Shown: positions 43,617-52,452 of the stretch, one piece after another
How positions within the stretch are numbered: position 1 is the first letter of the stretch
Layout of the letters: each line of letters starts with the position of its first letter
Assembly: GCA_934567355.1 (NCBI GenBank)
Contig: CAKTJC010000012.1
Span: 8,820 to 72,819 of the forward strand
Source: an uncultured Oscillospiraceae bacterium
GTDB taxonomy: Bacteria; Bacillota; Clostridia; Oscillospirales; Oscillospiraceae
DNA length: 64,000 nt
Direction: 5' to 3'
The notes under the pieces: model-generated
What the model was told of the DNA's origin: nothing
Database searches by the model: none
Seen by the model: the letters and a program-made list of their open reading frames with translations, nothing else
Program-made: the position numbers and the translations under genes

Positions 43617-44521
43617 GGGATTTTCTCCTTCAACAGTTGGTCAACAACGCTTTCCCAATCGCCCACGATGCCATAGTCGGCATAGTCAAAGATGGGGGCT
43701 TTGGGGTCAGAATTGATGGCAATAATTGTTTCCGTGCCGCCGATGCCCGCCAAATGCTGCACCGCGCCGCTGATGCCCACGGCAAGATAGAGCTTCGGGG
43801 CAACGGTCACGCCGGTCATGCCCACCTGGCAGCGGTAAGGGGCCAGCCCGGCATCCACCGCCTTGCGGGAGGCGGCCAGTCCCGCCCCCATTTTTTGCGC
43901 CAGAGCCGCCAGCTTCCGGAAGCCCTCTTTGGAGCCGATGCCCATACCCCCGGCCAGAATGATGTTCGCCTGGGTCAGGGGGACACCCTCTTGGTAGGCT
44001 TGCCGGGTCAGCAGCCGGACGGCTGCTCCCCTTCCGTCATAGTGCAGCTGCTCCCGCCGGGGCGTTTCCACCGGGTGAGGCACAGGTTGGAATGTACCGG
44101 GGCGCACCGTCGCCATCTGAATGGGGCGCTGGGACTGGATTTTTGCGACCAGAGAGCTTCCAAAAGCGGGGCGCACCTGCATCAGGCGGTCATTTTCCAT
44201 GGATAGCCCGGTGCAGTCCGCCGTCAGTCCGGCGTTTAGGTGCCACGCAAGAATGGGCATCAGATTCCGCATTTGCACCGTGGCAGGGGCCAAGATAATT
44301 TCACTTCCCCACTGCCGCAGCCTGGGCAGCAGGAACGCGGCAAAGTGGGCTTCGTCCGCCGCTTCCGCGCCCGTCAGGCAGCACAGCATTTCCGCGCCGT
44401 ATCGGGCCGATTCTTCCGCCTGGGCTTCCGGCACCAGGGCCCGGACAGGCCCCAGTTCTGCGGCGCGGCTCACCAGCCCCGCGTCCAGGCCGAAGGGGCA
44501 CAGCACCAGAATTTCCGTCAT
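43613..44521 (-). CDS. Electron transfer flavoprotein alpha subunit-like protein (no etfB nearby)
   Basis: A 302-residue EtfA/FixB protein. The C-terminal FAD domain is well kept: GGMGIGSKEGFRKLAALAQK, AGLAASRKAVDAGLAPYRCQ, YLAVGISGAVQHLAGI and APIFDYADYGIVGDWES. EtfA normally pairs with EtfB to carry electrons from flavin dehydrogenases; no etfB is in this window. It heads an operon with the IolB-like isomerase and the FGGY kinase, an unusual context that suggests it takes electrons from a sugar-oxidising flavoenzyme such as the FAD oxidoreductase at 31-32 kb. Confidence 0.88.
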   Translation of the reverse strand: MTEILVLCPFGLDAGLVSRAAELGPVRALVPEAQAEESARYGAEMLCCLTGAEAADEAHFAAFLLPRLRQWGSEIILAPATVQMRNLMPILAWHLNAGLTADCTGLSMENDRLMQVRPAFGSSLVAKIQSQRPIQMATVRPGTFQPVPHPVETPRREQLHYDGRGAAVRLLTRQAYQEGVPLTQANIILAGGMGIGSKEGFRKLAALAQKMGAGLAASRKAVDAGLAPYRCQVGMTGVTVAPKLYLAVGISGAVQHLAGIGGTETIIAINSDPKAPIFDYADYGIVGDWESVVDQLLKEKIP

Positions 44522-44566
44522 GGGACGAGATTTGTCAAGGGTAATTTTGCAATCTGTTATTTTTTC

Positions 44567-44603
44567 ACAGGGAGAAGCTGACGTAGGCCCGGCTTCTCCC
44601 TGT
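44567..44603. other. Perfect 12-bp hairpin upstream of etfA
   Basis: ACAGGGAGAAGC and GCTTCTCCCTGT around a 13-base loop, 46 bases before the etfA start. In the etfA direction it is followed by A-rich sequence, so it is not a terminator for that strand; it could terminate the LysR transcript poorly or act in the etfA leader. The rest of 44522-44708 shows no gene. Confidence 0.5.
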
Positions 44604-44708
44604 TGCTCTTTGTGAAAGGCGGTTGTGAAATAGATGGTGGAAGCTCGGAACAGATTGTCGGCGGCCGGTGCGTGGATACATTTGATTCGGAGTTTCCTGA
44701 CGATTCCA

Positions 44709-45494
44709 TTATTGTGCTGGGATGATGTAAAAGGTCACCTGGGCATCCTTGTCCGTCAGGGGAATATTGACTCGCCCTGGGTAACTGCCCTGCCGCTGGC
44801 TGTAATCTGTGGAAAAGCACGGCAGCGTCGAGGACCTTACCAGTTCCTCAAAGGCGGCGGGGTCAGACTGGACCAGAAATTTGGATGCGGGCATTTTCTC
44901 CCGACAGAGGGTATCCCAGAACCCCAATTCCGTCCGAAGCAGGAAGTTGAAGCCATTGATGTCCGCAAAGGTCAGTTCCCTTTTCTTTGCCAGTTCATGC
45001 TCCGGCGGCACGCAGACAAAGAGATTCTCCCGCATAAAGGGCACAGAGCCATCAATGGGAAAGGGCAGAATGGCAATGTCGCAGGAGCCATCCTGCCAAG
45101 CGGAGAGTACCTCCCCATTCTGGCAAATTGCAGAGGACACCGTCATATCCGGCCGGTGCGCATTTAATTTTGGCAGTAATTCCCACAGCGGTGCGGGGGC
45201 GCAGGAGCGCACGACCACCGTCCGCTGCCGCCGGTCAAAATCCCGCACCTGCTGCACGGTCTGCTCCGCTTCACTGAGCAGCTTGCGGGCGTGTTCAACG
45301 GCGGCAAGTCCGGTTTTGTTTAGTTCGATTTTGTTTTTCCCTCGGTGAAAGAGCGGCACGCCAAATGCCTCCTCCACGTGCTGCATGGAGCGGGTAACGG
45401 AGGGGGTGGAAATATGAAATTTCTCCGCAACACGGCTGAGTGTGCCAAGATCCGCAAAGGCCACCAACTGTCGCAGTTCATATAGATCAAGCAT
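44709..45494 (-). CDS. LysR-family transcriptional regulator
   Basis: A 261-residue regulator starting MLDLYELRQLVAFADLGTLS with a winged HTH (SRVAEKFHISTPSVTRSMQHVEEAFGVPLF) at about 18-48, then a shortened effector domain (typical LysR proteins are about 290-300). The ATG 45494 follows GGGAGGG; the upstream frame has no similarity. It is divergent from the MATE-AKR pair at 45.7-47.9 kb, which it probably controls. Confidence 0.9.
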   Translation of the reverse strand: MLDLYELRQLVAFADLGTLSRVAEKFHISTPSVTRSMQHVEEAFGVPLFHRGKNKIELNKTGLAAVEHARKLLSEAEQTVQQVRDFDRRQRTVVVRSCAPAPLWELLPKLNAHRPDMTVSSAICQNGEVLSAWQDGSCDIAILPFPIDGSVPFMRENLFVCVPPEHELAKKRELTFADINGFNFLLRTELGFWDTLCREKMPASKFLVQSDPAAFEELVRSSTLPCFSTDYSQRQGSYPGRVNIPLTDKDAQVTFYIIPAQ

Positions 45495-45545
45495 ATACGC
45501 ACCCTCCCAGATTTCATTTCCTGAAAAGCAGCTTTCAACATCTAT

Positions 45546-45574
45546 AGTGTACAACAAGCCGAACCCGATGTAAA
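45546..45574 (-). promoter_or_regulatory. Promoter of the LysR gene
   Basis: TTTACA (45574-45569), 17-bp spacer, TACACT (45551-45546) on the minus strand, 52 bases before the LysR ATG. No equally good plus-strand promoter for the MATE gene is visible in the 171-bp divergent region, which fits activation by LysR. Confidence 0.6.
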
Positions 45575-45665
45575 GTATAAACGTAAAAAGTCTGTTCTCC
45601 CCCCCACCGCAGCCCTAAAAAAGTCCGGGGGTGACTCATGCCTATTCAGGAAGAAGGAACGAAAC

Positions 45666-47048
45666 GTGGAATCAGAAATACAGAAGCGGCAGCTGGATAT
45701 GTTGCATGGCCCCATCTGGAGTAAGCTGCCGCTGTTTGCGCTGCCTGTGGCGGCAACCGCCATCTTGGAGCAGCTGTTCAACGCCTCCGACATTGCGGTG
45801 GTCGGCAACTTTACCGGTGCGGGAAAGACCATTGCCGTGGCGGCAGTCGGGGCCAACAGCTCCATTATTGCCCTGATTGTCAACCTGTTTGTTGGCATTG
45901 CGCTGGGTGCCAATGTCATCATCGCCAATGCCATCGGGCGGAATGACCAAGAGGCCGTTCAGAAAGCCGTCCACACCTCCATCGTGGTGGCAGTCCTCTG
46001 CGGCATTCTTGTAGCGGCAGTCGGGGAGCTGATCGCCGCGCCGCTGCTTTCTTCCCTCCATGTGCCAGTGGATGTGCTGCCCTCGGCACTGCTCTACCTG
46101 AGAATTTATCTGCTGGGAATGCCGGTGATTCTGCTATATAACTTTGAGGCAGCAATTTTCCGCAGTGTGGGCAACACCAGAACACCCCTGATTGCGCTGT
46201 TTGCCTCCGGCATTCTGAATGTGGTACTGAATCTGGTTTTTGTAGCGGTGCTGCGGATGACTGTGAACGGTGTTGCCATCGCCACAGTGCTCTCCAATGC
46301 AGTCAGCTCAGTGCTGCTGTTCCGGCAGCTGCGTATCTCCCGGCAGCACATTCGTGTGGAATGGCGGTCACTGGGGATTGACTGGGCCGCTCTAGGGCGG
46401 ATCATGAAAATCGGTCTGCCCGCCGGTATTCAAAGTGCCGTGTTCGCTCTCTCCAATATCGTAATCCAGTCTGCCATCAACAGCCTTGGCACGGTGGTCA
46501 TGGCGGCATCCAGCGCAGCGTTCAATATCGAGGTGTTTGCCTACGATGTACTCAACTCGTTCAGCCAAGCCTGCACGACCTTTGTGGGGCAGAACTACGG
46601 TGCGGGGCAGCTTGGACGCTGCAAACGAACGCTGCTGCTGTGCTTGGTCGAAGATCTGATCGCCTCGGCCACCGCAATCGCACTGGTGCTGCTGGCAGGA
46701 AAACAGCTTTTGTCGGTCTTCAATAACGATCCGGAGGTTATCTCCATCGGCTATACCCGTCTGATTTTCGTCTTTTCCGCCTATACCTTCAGTATGCTCT
46801 ACGAGGTGATGAGCGGCTATCTGCGAGGCTTCGGCATTTCCCTGGTTCCGGCGATTCTCACAACCATTGGTGTGTGTGGCGTCCGTATCGGCTGGATACA
46901 CTTCGTATTCCCGCAAAACCAGACATTCCAAACCATCCTGACCGCTTATCCGGTAAGCCTGTCGGCCACGGCACTGCTGATGCTAATTGCGCTGCTTTGC
47001 TACCGCCCATCCCACCGGTTTGCCGCATTACAAAACAACAAAAGTTGA
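45666..47048 (+). CDS. MATE-family efflux transporter
   Basis: A 460-residue membrane protein with 12 predicted helices and MATE landmarks: IWSKLPLFALPVAATAILEQ at the start, IGLPAGIQSAVFALSNIVIQ opening the second half and VGQNYGAGQLGRCKR. MATE proteins export cationic compounds and toxins with H+ or Na+. GTG start after AAGGA. Twelve bases separate it from the following aldo/keto reductase, so the pair is one transcript. Confidence 0.92.
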   Translation: MESEIQKRQLDMLHGPIWSKLPLFALPVAATAILEQLFNASDIAVVGNFTGAGKTIAVAAVGANSSIIALIVNLFVGIALGANVIIANAIGRNDQEAVQKAVHTSIVVAVLCGILVAAVGELIAAPLLSSLHVPVDVLPSALLYLRIYLLGMPVILLYNFEAAIFRSVGNTRTPLIALFASGILNVVLNLVFVAVLRMTVNGVAIATVLSNAVSSVLLFRQLRISRQHIRVEWRSLGIDWAALGRIMKIGLPAGIQSAVFALSNIVIQSAINSLGTVVMAASSAAFNIEVFAYDVLNSFSQACTTFVGQNYGAGQLGRCKRTLLLCLVEDLIASATAIALVLLAGKQLLSVFNNDPEVISIGYTRLIFVFSAYTFSMLYEVMSGYLRGFGISLVPAILTTIGVCGVRIGWIHFVFPQNQTFQTILTAYPVSLSATALLMLIALLCYRPSHRFAALQNNKS

Positions 47049-47060
47049 GGAGGAATTACA

Positions 47061-47924
47061 ATGCATGGAGACAATTTAACATTAAACAACGGCATCGCCA
47101 TGCCGAAGATTGGTTACGGCGTTTTCCGCATGACGGATGCCGAGGCGTGTGAAGAAGCCGTTGTGCAGGCCGTTCATGCAGGCTATCGGCTGATCGACAC
47201 GGCGGCGGCTTACGGAAATGAGGAGGCAGTTGGTAAGGCGATCCGCCGCTGCGGTGTTCCAAGAGAGGAGCTGTTCATCACCACGAAACTGTGGATCACA
47301 GATACCAGCTACGAGGGTGCAAAACAGGGCTTCCGGCGTTCTATGGAACACCTTGGACTTGACTATCTGGATCTGTACCTCATTCATCAGCCGTACAACG
47401 ACTACTACGGAGCCTGGCGCGCATTGGAAGAACTCTATGCCGCCGGGAAAGTCCGTGCCATCGGCGTGGATAACTTCACCCCGGACAAGCTGGCGGACTT
47501 CGTGTTTTGGAACAAAGTCAAACCAGCGGTCAATCTGGTAGAGTGCAATCCCTTCTTCCAACGGGAGGACGAACGCACCTACATGGAGAGCCAGAACATC
47601 CAGATGCAGGCGTGGTCGCCCTTGTCGGCGGGGCAGGCGAGCCTTTTCCGGAACGAAACGCTCTGCGCTATTGCTGCGAACCACAAAAAGACCGCTGCAC
47701 AGGCGGCACTCCGCTGGCTGGTGCAGCGTGGCATCGTTCCCATTGTAAAATCCGCAAACCCCCAGCGAATGAAAGAAAATCGGAACATTTTTGACTTTAC
47801 GCTGACAGAGGACGAGATGCGGCAGATTGCGGCGCTGGATACCGGGCATACCTGCTTTGCACCCCGGCAGACTGGCCCCGCTGTGGAGGATTTTTTGAAG
47901 AAATCACTGCTGTATCAGTTGTAA
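47061..47924 (+). CDS. Aldo/keto reductase
   Basis: A 287-residue cytosolic NADPH-dependent carbonyl reductase. The catalytic tetrad is present: Asp46 in LIDTAAAYGNE, Tyr51, Lys76 in FITTKLW and His109 in LYLIHQP; NADPH-site residues lie in PIVKSANPQRMKEN. Typical AKR5-like length. Co-transcribed with the MATE exporter. Close in sequence to the AKR at 55.9 kb. Confidence 0.94.
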   Translation: MHGDNLTLNNGIAMPKIGYGVFRMTDAEACEEAVVQAVHAGYRLIDTAAAYGNEEAVGKAIRRCGVPREELFITTKLWITDTSYEGAKQGFRRSMEHLGLDYLDLYLIHQPYNDYYGAWRALEELYAAGKVRAIGVDNFTPDKLADFVFWNKVKPAVNLVECNPFFQREDERTYMESQNIQMQAWSPLSAGQASLFRNETLCAIAANHKKTAAQAALRWLVQRGIVPIVKSANPQRMKENRNIFDFTLTEDEMRQIAALDTGHTCFAPRQTGPAVEDFLKKSLLYQL

Positions 47925-48077
47925 AAGCTGAATTACCCTGGTGCTCAACAATGATCCCCAGCCTCACCAATTCTTATAGGAGATATGTGGTTGCAGCCAG
48001 AATTTTGCCACCTGCAAAAGCTATCCACGCACAAGGGCAACAATAACTGCAACTGCGTTCAGGGCAATAAAAATAGG

Positions 48078-48108
48078 GGGACGGTATACCAAACCGGTAT
48101 GCCGTCCC
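48078..48108. terminator. Bidirectional terminator between convergent operons
   Basis: Thirteen-base stem (GGGACGGTATACC / GGTATGCCGTCCC, one wobble pair) with a five-base loop. On the minus strand it is followed by CCTATTTTTATT, a good terminator tail for the long redox operon; on the plus strand by a T-containing tail after the AKR. I see no other feature in 47925-48177. Confidence 0.75.
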
Positions 48109-48177
48109 TCTGCTTTGCTTCTCAGGTAAAGGAATCGTTTTCCATCCGCAGAAGCTGTTTTGCGCTATGGAATTGCT

Positions 48178-48855
48178 TTACCAATTGCCGAGTCTCTTGT
48201 TCTTGTTTATCCGTTTTGAGGTGCAGTAACCTACCATAGCAAAAAGGACTATAATTGCCAGATAGTCCAGCAAGGCCGATACCACCGGCTGAGAAAAATC
48301 AACGAATACAAACTGTGTCCGCAAAAACAGATACGATCTGATTCTTTGCTTCACAAAGGCATAGATGCCGCAGACTGCCAACACCACGGCAGTTAGGCGC
48401 AGCGCCCACATTCCTGCCTTGGATGACTGCCGGATATTGAAGCTTTTGCAGAGCATCCCGCTTATCATGCTGCCGTGCATACCGGCGTGAACGCTCATCA
48501 GCATCAATCCCCAATAGGAAGCCAGTAAGTGAGCAGTTCTTGCTGCAGATGCTCCGCCAAAATGGAGAAAGCAAAAAACATGGCGGGATAGGACCATGCC
48601 GCTGATGGGCAAAGCCAACATGATGATTGCAAGGGCCAAATTAACCGCTGTTCCGAAAATGCGCAGAGGCGTGTACCTCCCACGAAGCAGGTGCTTCCAC
48701 CACGCAGCATTCAAAATGTGATGGGCAGCGAAAAGCAGAAACATTCCGATGCCGAGATATTCATGGGCGGCTTCTCCCACCAGAGAATAGGCCATCAGCA
48801 AGGGCAGAAGAAGAACCATTCCACAATCGACTATAATCCTTACTCTTATCTTCAT
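48178..48855 (-). CDS. DUF4405-like polytopic membrane protein, putative cytochrome b-type
   Basis: A 225-residue protein with about five hydrophobic helices. Histidines are placed inside or beside helices (HEYLGIGMFLLFAAHHILNA; RTAHLLASYWGLMLMSVHAG), the pattern of membrane haem-b proteins such as DUF4405 and formate dehydrogenase gamma-like families. Haem binding and quinol oxidation are inference. It is the last gene of the operon (ATGA overlap with the lipoprotein gene before it) and is the obvious candidate to bring electrons across the membrane to the exported flavodoxin. Confidence 0.7.
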   Translation of the reverse strand: MKIRVRIIVDCGMVLLLPLLMAYSLVGEAAHEYLGIGMFLLFAAHHILNAAWWKHLLRGRYTPLRIFGTAVNLALAIIMLALPISGMVLSRHVFCFLHFGGASAARTAHLLASYWGLMLMSVHAGMHGSMISGMLCKSFNIRQSSKAGMWALRLTAVVLAVCGIYAFVKQRIRSYLFLRTQFVFVDFSQPVVSALLDYLAIIVLFAMVGYCTSKRINKNKRLGNW

Positions 48856-49823
48856 TGTTCAGGCGTATTACACGCAATCCAGTTTTCGCCGTGTTTCTCA
48901 TACCAATGGGTTCCATTCATTCGGTAAGTACCTCTGGCTCCGTAGGCATTTGCGTTCAAAACGGAAGTGTAGGACACCGATGCATAGTCACCGCTGATGT
49001 TGACTACCGGATTTTCCATTCCAATCGTGAAGTATTGAAGAACACCGTTCTCTATATCCGCAAAGTATTCTTCTCTTGTCTGCTGCCTGCCGCTCATGTG
49101 GGTGAAAATCATGTCCGGCGATGTGATTTCCCGCATGGTTTCTGTATCGGCTTCGGTCATAGCCTGGCAGTATCTTGCCTGCTGATAAAGGACAGCCTGT
49201 TCTTCTGCGCTCAATTCGGATGTATTTATGCCGGTAATTTCTACATTGTTGAAAACTGAAAAATCAAAATCTGTCATATCCGTCTCACTTTCCGAAAGGG
49301 AGATCGTTACCTCCGCATGCTCGCCGACTGTATCAAACAGACTCAAATCTGAGGTGATCCGCCCCATGCGGATCAGGCCGCTCTGAGAGGACGTATCCGC
49401 ATTGCCAAAGAAAATCGCGAGGGATTTTCCGTCGGTATAATAGGTCACATCTCCATTTTCAAAATCATCAATGGCTGCTCCGTTTTCCGGCAATTCACCA
49501 AGCGCTGCATAATATTCTCGGTCAGCATATCGGTTCATGGTAAGCGTAAGCGGCAGCATTTTTATGAAAGCCCTGCTTGTTTCGCTACCATCAAGCACCG
49601 CGGACATAACGGTATCGCCAAATGCCAATCGAATTACCGTTTGCTCTGCCAGTGCCTCACCCTCTGTGCCGTTTCGGGCGTTCTCTGTCTGTATCGGCTC
49701 CATAGTGCTTTTCGGTGTGCTTTCCGGGGTGTTTGTCTGCTCTGCGTTGCCGCAGGCTGCAAGGGATGCGATCATCCCCGCAGCCAGCAGCACGACTGTC
49801 AGTTCCCTATACCTGTTATGCAA
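48852..49823 (-). CDS. Lipoprotein: cyclophilin-like fold domain fused to NTF2/SnoaL-like domain
   Basis: About 323 residues. Lipobox ASLAAC after a short hydrophobic segment (ELTVVLLAAGMI). A Thr/Glu-rich linker leads to a cyclophilin-like domain (IRLAFGDTVMSAVLDGSETS, LPLTLTMNRYADREYYAALG, GDVTYYTDGKSLAIFFGN) of the kind often encoded beside flavodoxins, then a C-terminal NTF2-like domain (RQQTREEYFADIENGVLQYF). I take TTG 49823, eight bases after GGGAAGG; GTG 49832 is the alternative. Both overlap the flavodoxin stop. No enzymatic activity is established for the family. Confidence 0.75.
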   Translation of the reverse strand: MHNRYRELTVVLLAAGMIASLAACGNAEQTNTPESTPKSTMEPIQTENARNGTEGEALAEQTVIRLAFGDTVMSAVLDGSETSRAFIKMLPLTLTMNRYADREYYAALGELPENGAAIDDFENGDVTYYTDGKSLAIFFGNADTSSQSGLIRMGRITSDLSLFDTVGEHAEVTISLSESETDMTDFDFSVFNNVEITGINTSELSAEEQAVLYQQARYCQAMTEADTETMREITSPDMIFTHMSGRQQTREEYFADIENGVLQYFTIGMENPVVNISGDYASVSYTSVLNANAYGARGTYRMNGTHWYEKHGENWIACNTPEQ

Positions 49824-50553
49824 TAAAGTCACCTTCCCGCAGCCACTGGGCAACCTTGCTTCTGGCCGTATCCCGGTCATTCTGGGCAGTGGTGCCGGGA
49901 ATCGCCAGTCCTTTCTTCATTGTGCCGCCTGTAATGTCGGCAATGGTGGATTCGGTATTGGAAAGCCCGCTGCCGCCATGGGTGCAGAACGGAACAATGG
50001 TCTTGCCGGACAGGTCATAGCCCTCCAAAAAGTTGTAGACGATCATTGGCATATCGCCCCACCAGTTGGGGTAGCCGATAAAAATCATGTCATAATCCTC
50101 CATGTTGTCCACGGTGTCGGCAATCTCCGGCCGGGAATTGTTACGCATCTCCTGTTGGGATACATCCAGAAGCCCCTGATAGGTGGTGGGGTACGGTGTT
50201 ACCGGCTTGATCTCAAAAAGATCTGCCCCTGTTTGTTCCGCGATCATGTGGGCGATAATGCTGGTGTTTCCTTCCTCAACCACGCCCACGCCGTACTGCT
50301 CCCCTGCAAGGGAAAAATAAGCTACTAACATATGACTGTCTCCCTTCGCTTGTTCGGTTTGTGCTGCATCATCCATCTGCGAACCATCCGGTGCCGCATC
50401 ATCAGCGGGAGCGGACGGCTCTGTCTGTACATTTGCGCTGCTTGGCGGCACGGCTTCATCTTTCTTTGTAAATTCTGCCGGGGCAGAATTTCCGCAGGCT
50501 GCAAAAGCCAGCACCATAGCGGCTGCTAAAATCAGTGCAAATATTCTTTTCAT
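49816..50553 (-). CDS. Lipid-anchored flavodoxin
   Basis: A 245-residue lipoprotein: signal and lipobox (LILAAAMVLAFAAC, Cys20), a ~55-residue Ser/Pro/Ala/Asp-rich linker, then a flavodoxin domain starting MLVAYFSLAG with the FMN phosphate loop EEGNTSIIAHMIAEQTGADLFEI, the FIGYPNWWGDMPM loop and FCTHGGSG. Cytosolic flavodoxins carry electrons on FMN; here the whole domain is predicted to lie outside the membrane. It is flanked by other lipoproteins and a DUF4405-like protein. Confidence 0.9.
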   Translation of the reverse strand: MKRIFALILAAAMVLAFAACGNSAPAEFTKKDEAVPPSSANVQTEPSAPADDAAPDGSQMDDAAQTEQAKGDSHMLVAYFSLAGEQYGVGVVEEGNTSIIAHMIAEQTGADLFEIKPVTPYPTTYQGLLDVSQQEMRNNSRPEIADTVDNMEDYDMIFIGYPNWWGDMPMIVYNFLEGYDLSGKTIVPFCTHGGSGLSNTESTIADITGGTMKKGLAIPGTTAQNDRDTARSKVAQWLREGDFIA

Positions 50554-50576
50554 GGTGTATCTCCTTTGCTGATCGC

Positions 50577-51383
50577 CTATTCAAGAAGCAATTCTTCGCC
50601 CGGGTATACGATCAAACGGTTTGGCGCATCAAACTGCTCCGCAAGGGAACGGTCGAACATTTCCCCTGTATTGTCGGTTGTATTGTGATAGGGAATATTA
50701 TGCTTTGCGCCAACGGCCCTTGCGCATTCAGCGGCTTCTTCAAGTCCCATGTTGAACACACCGTCGCAGCAGAAAAAGGCGTAATCGATGTGTTTGTCCG
50801 CCAGAAGCGGCATTTGCTTTGTTGTGGAGGTATCGCCCGTCACATAGACGGATCTCCCGTTGCTGAACGTCAGGATATAACCGACACACTTGTTTACATC
50901 ATGCCAGTTGTTGTATCCGGCCTCCACAGCCTCAATTTTCACAAAGCCCAGATCAAATGTCTGATGTACGCCTTTTACGACCGCTTCTTTGTGGGTAATG
51001 ATCTGGCAGTCATCATTCCGGTTCTCAACCTTTTCCACTGCACAGTGGTCAAAATGCCCATGCGTAATCAGAATCAGATCGGCGGGCATGGTATAATCTC
51101 CTGCATAGGGATCGATATAGATCACCTTGCCCTCAGCTGTAACAATTCGCATACTGGCCTGCCCCATGTAAAGCAGGGTGGCGGCCTCCGGATGCTCGGA
51201 CTCGGAGGAAGCATTTTTGGACGAAGCTGTTTCCGGTATTTCAGCCGTTTGCCTTACCGTCTCCCCATCAGAACGCAAAGGGGGGCTATCAGAAGAAGGC
51301 AGTGGGGAACAGGCGCATAGCAACAGTGAAAGCGGCATCATCCACAGCGGGAGCAGCCATCGTTTTTTATGAATCATACGCAT
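50577..51383 (-). CDS. Lipid-anchored metallo-beta-lactamase-fold protein (UlaG-like)
   Basis: A 268-residue lipoprotein with signal and lipobox (LWMMPLSLLLCAC), a Ser/Glu-rich linker and an MBL-fold domain. Metal motif LILITHGHFDHCAVEK (HxHxDH) and a later VYVTGDTS give the di-metal site; IDPYAGDYTMPADL and the final HNIPYHN also match the UlaG/L-ascorbate-6-phosphate lactonase-like group. Hydrolysis of a lactone or phosphodiester outside the membrane is possible; substrate unknown. Confidence 0.88.
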   Translation of the reverse strand: MRMIHKKRWLLPLWMMPLSLLLCACSPLPSSDSPPLRSDGETVRQTAEIPETASSKNASSESEHPEAATLLYMGQASMRIVTAEGKVIYIDPYAGDYTMPADLILITHGHFDHCAVEKVENRNDDCQIITHKEAVVKGVHQTFDLGFVKIEAVEAGYNNWHDVNKCVGYILTFSNGRSVYVTGDTSTTKQMPLLADKHIDYAFFCCDGVFNMGLEEAAECARAVGAKHNIPYHNTTDNTGEMFDRSLAEQFDAPNRLIVYPGEELLLE

Positions 51384-51407
51384 TCCCTTTCTGCGCTGCG
51401 CTTTTGT

Positions 51408-52436
51408 TTAATAGCTTGCGAAACGCTCCTGCTTATCAAGGGCCGTCAGCTCCTGCATTTCCTCGTCGGAAAGCGAGAAATCAAAAATCTCGTAGTTTTC
51501 CTGAATGTGCGCTTCATTGCGGGAGCCCGGGATCGCAATATTTCCCGCCTGCAAATGCCAGCGCAGAATGACCTGTGCAGAGGTTTTCCCGTGAGCGGCA
51601 GCAATTGCAGAAATGACCGGATCGTTGAACAGAGTCTGCGTGTTGCCCCTTCCGCCAAGGGGGAACCAGGATTCCAGAACCGTACCGTACTGCTTCAAAT
51701 GCGCCTTCATCTCTTTGCTTTGATAGTACGGATGGGTTTCGTTTTGTAAGAGCGCGGGCGTGATGGTCGTGGCATTTACAAGGCGGTCAAAATCTTCTGC
51801 GGTGTAGTAATTCGAAAGACCGATGGAGCGGAGTTTTCCTTCCTCCACAGCTTTTTCCATCGCCTGATATGCCGTCACATCGTTGCTCGGCTGAGAGTGG
51901 TGCAGGATCATCAGGTCGATATAGTCCAGATCCAGACGGCGGAGAGATTCTGCAATTGCACGTTCTCCGTGGTCAAAATCCGAAGTCCACATCTTGGTGG
52001 TGACGAAGATTTCTTCTCTTGTGACAAGCCCCTCGCTGATCGCCCGCTTGATCCCTCTGCCGACGCCTTCTTCATTGCCGTAGATATGGGCGGTGTCGAT
52101 CAGGCGGTATCCGTCACGCAGCGCCCAATAGACCGAATTCTCTGCCTCACTTTGAGACAGCCGATAGGTGCCGATTCCGAGGATGGGCATTGTCCGGCCG
52201 TTGTTCAACAGAACAGTACCATTCTCCAGATCAAACACACCAACATCTGCTGATACAGAACCGTTGCCGGAGGGCGTGGCCGGAGCAACAGTCGCCGCCT
52301 CCACAGCAGCTGCGGTAGTGGGTGTCGGCGTGTTGTTCTCCTGCGGATTCGTTCCTGAAGGGCCGGTTGTTTCCGCGCATCCTGCCAAACTGAAAACAAG
52401 AAGCAGCAGGAAAAGTCCAATGCTGAATCGATTCAT
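51408..52436 (-). CDS. Lipid-anchored aldo/keto reductase
   Basis: A 342-residue protein: signal and lipobox (GLFLLLLVFSLAGC), a ~45-residue Thr/Pro/Ala-rich linker, then a complete AKR domain with the tetrad Asp and Tyr in LIDTAHIYGNEEG, Lys in FVTTKMW and His in LMILHHSQ. The NADPH region IAIPGSRNEAHIQENYE is kept. AKRs need cytosolic NAD(P)H, so an exported one is unexpected. Of two adjacent ATGs I choose 52436, seven bases after GGAGG. It lies 16 bp after a cytosolic AKR gene of the same operon and is likely its duplicate with an acquired export signal. Confidence 0.88.
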   Translation of the reverse strand: MNRFSIGLFLLLLVFSLAGCAETTGPSGTNPQENNTPTPTTAAAVEAATVAPATPSGNGSVSADVGVFDLENGTVLLNNGRTMPILGIGTYRLSQSEAENSVYWALRDGYRLIDTAHIYGNEEGVGRGIKRAISEGLVTREEIFVTTKMWTSDFDHGERAIAESLRRLDLDYIDLMILHHSQPSNDVTAYQAMEKAVEEGKLRSIGLSNYYTAEDFDRLVNATTITPALLQNETHPYYQSKEMKAHLKQYGTVLESWFPLGGRGNTQTLFNDPVISAIAAAHGKTSAQVILRWHLQAGNIAIPGSRNEAHIQENYEIFDFSLSDEEMQELTALDKQERFASY

Positions 52437-52452
52437 CATAAAACCTCCGTTC

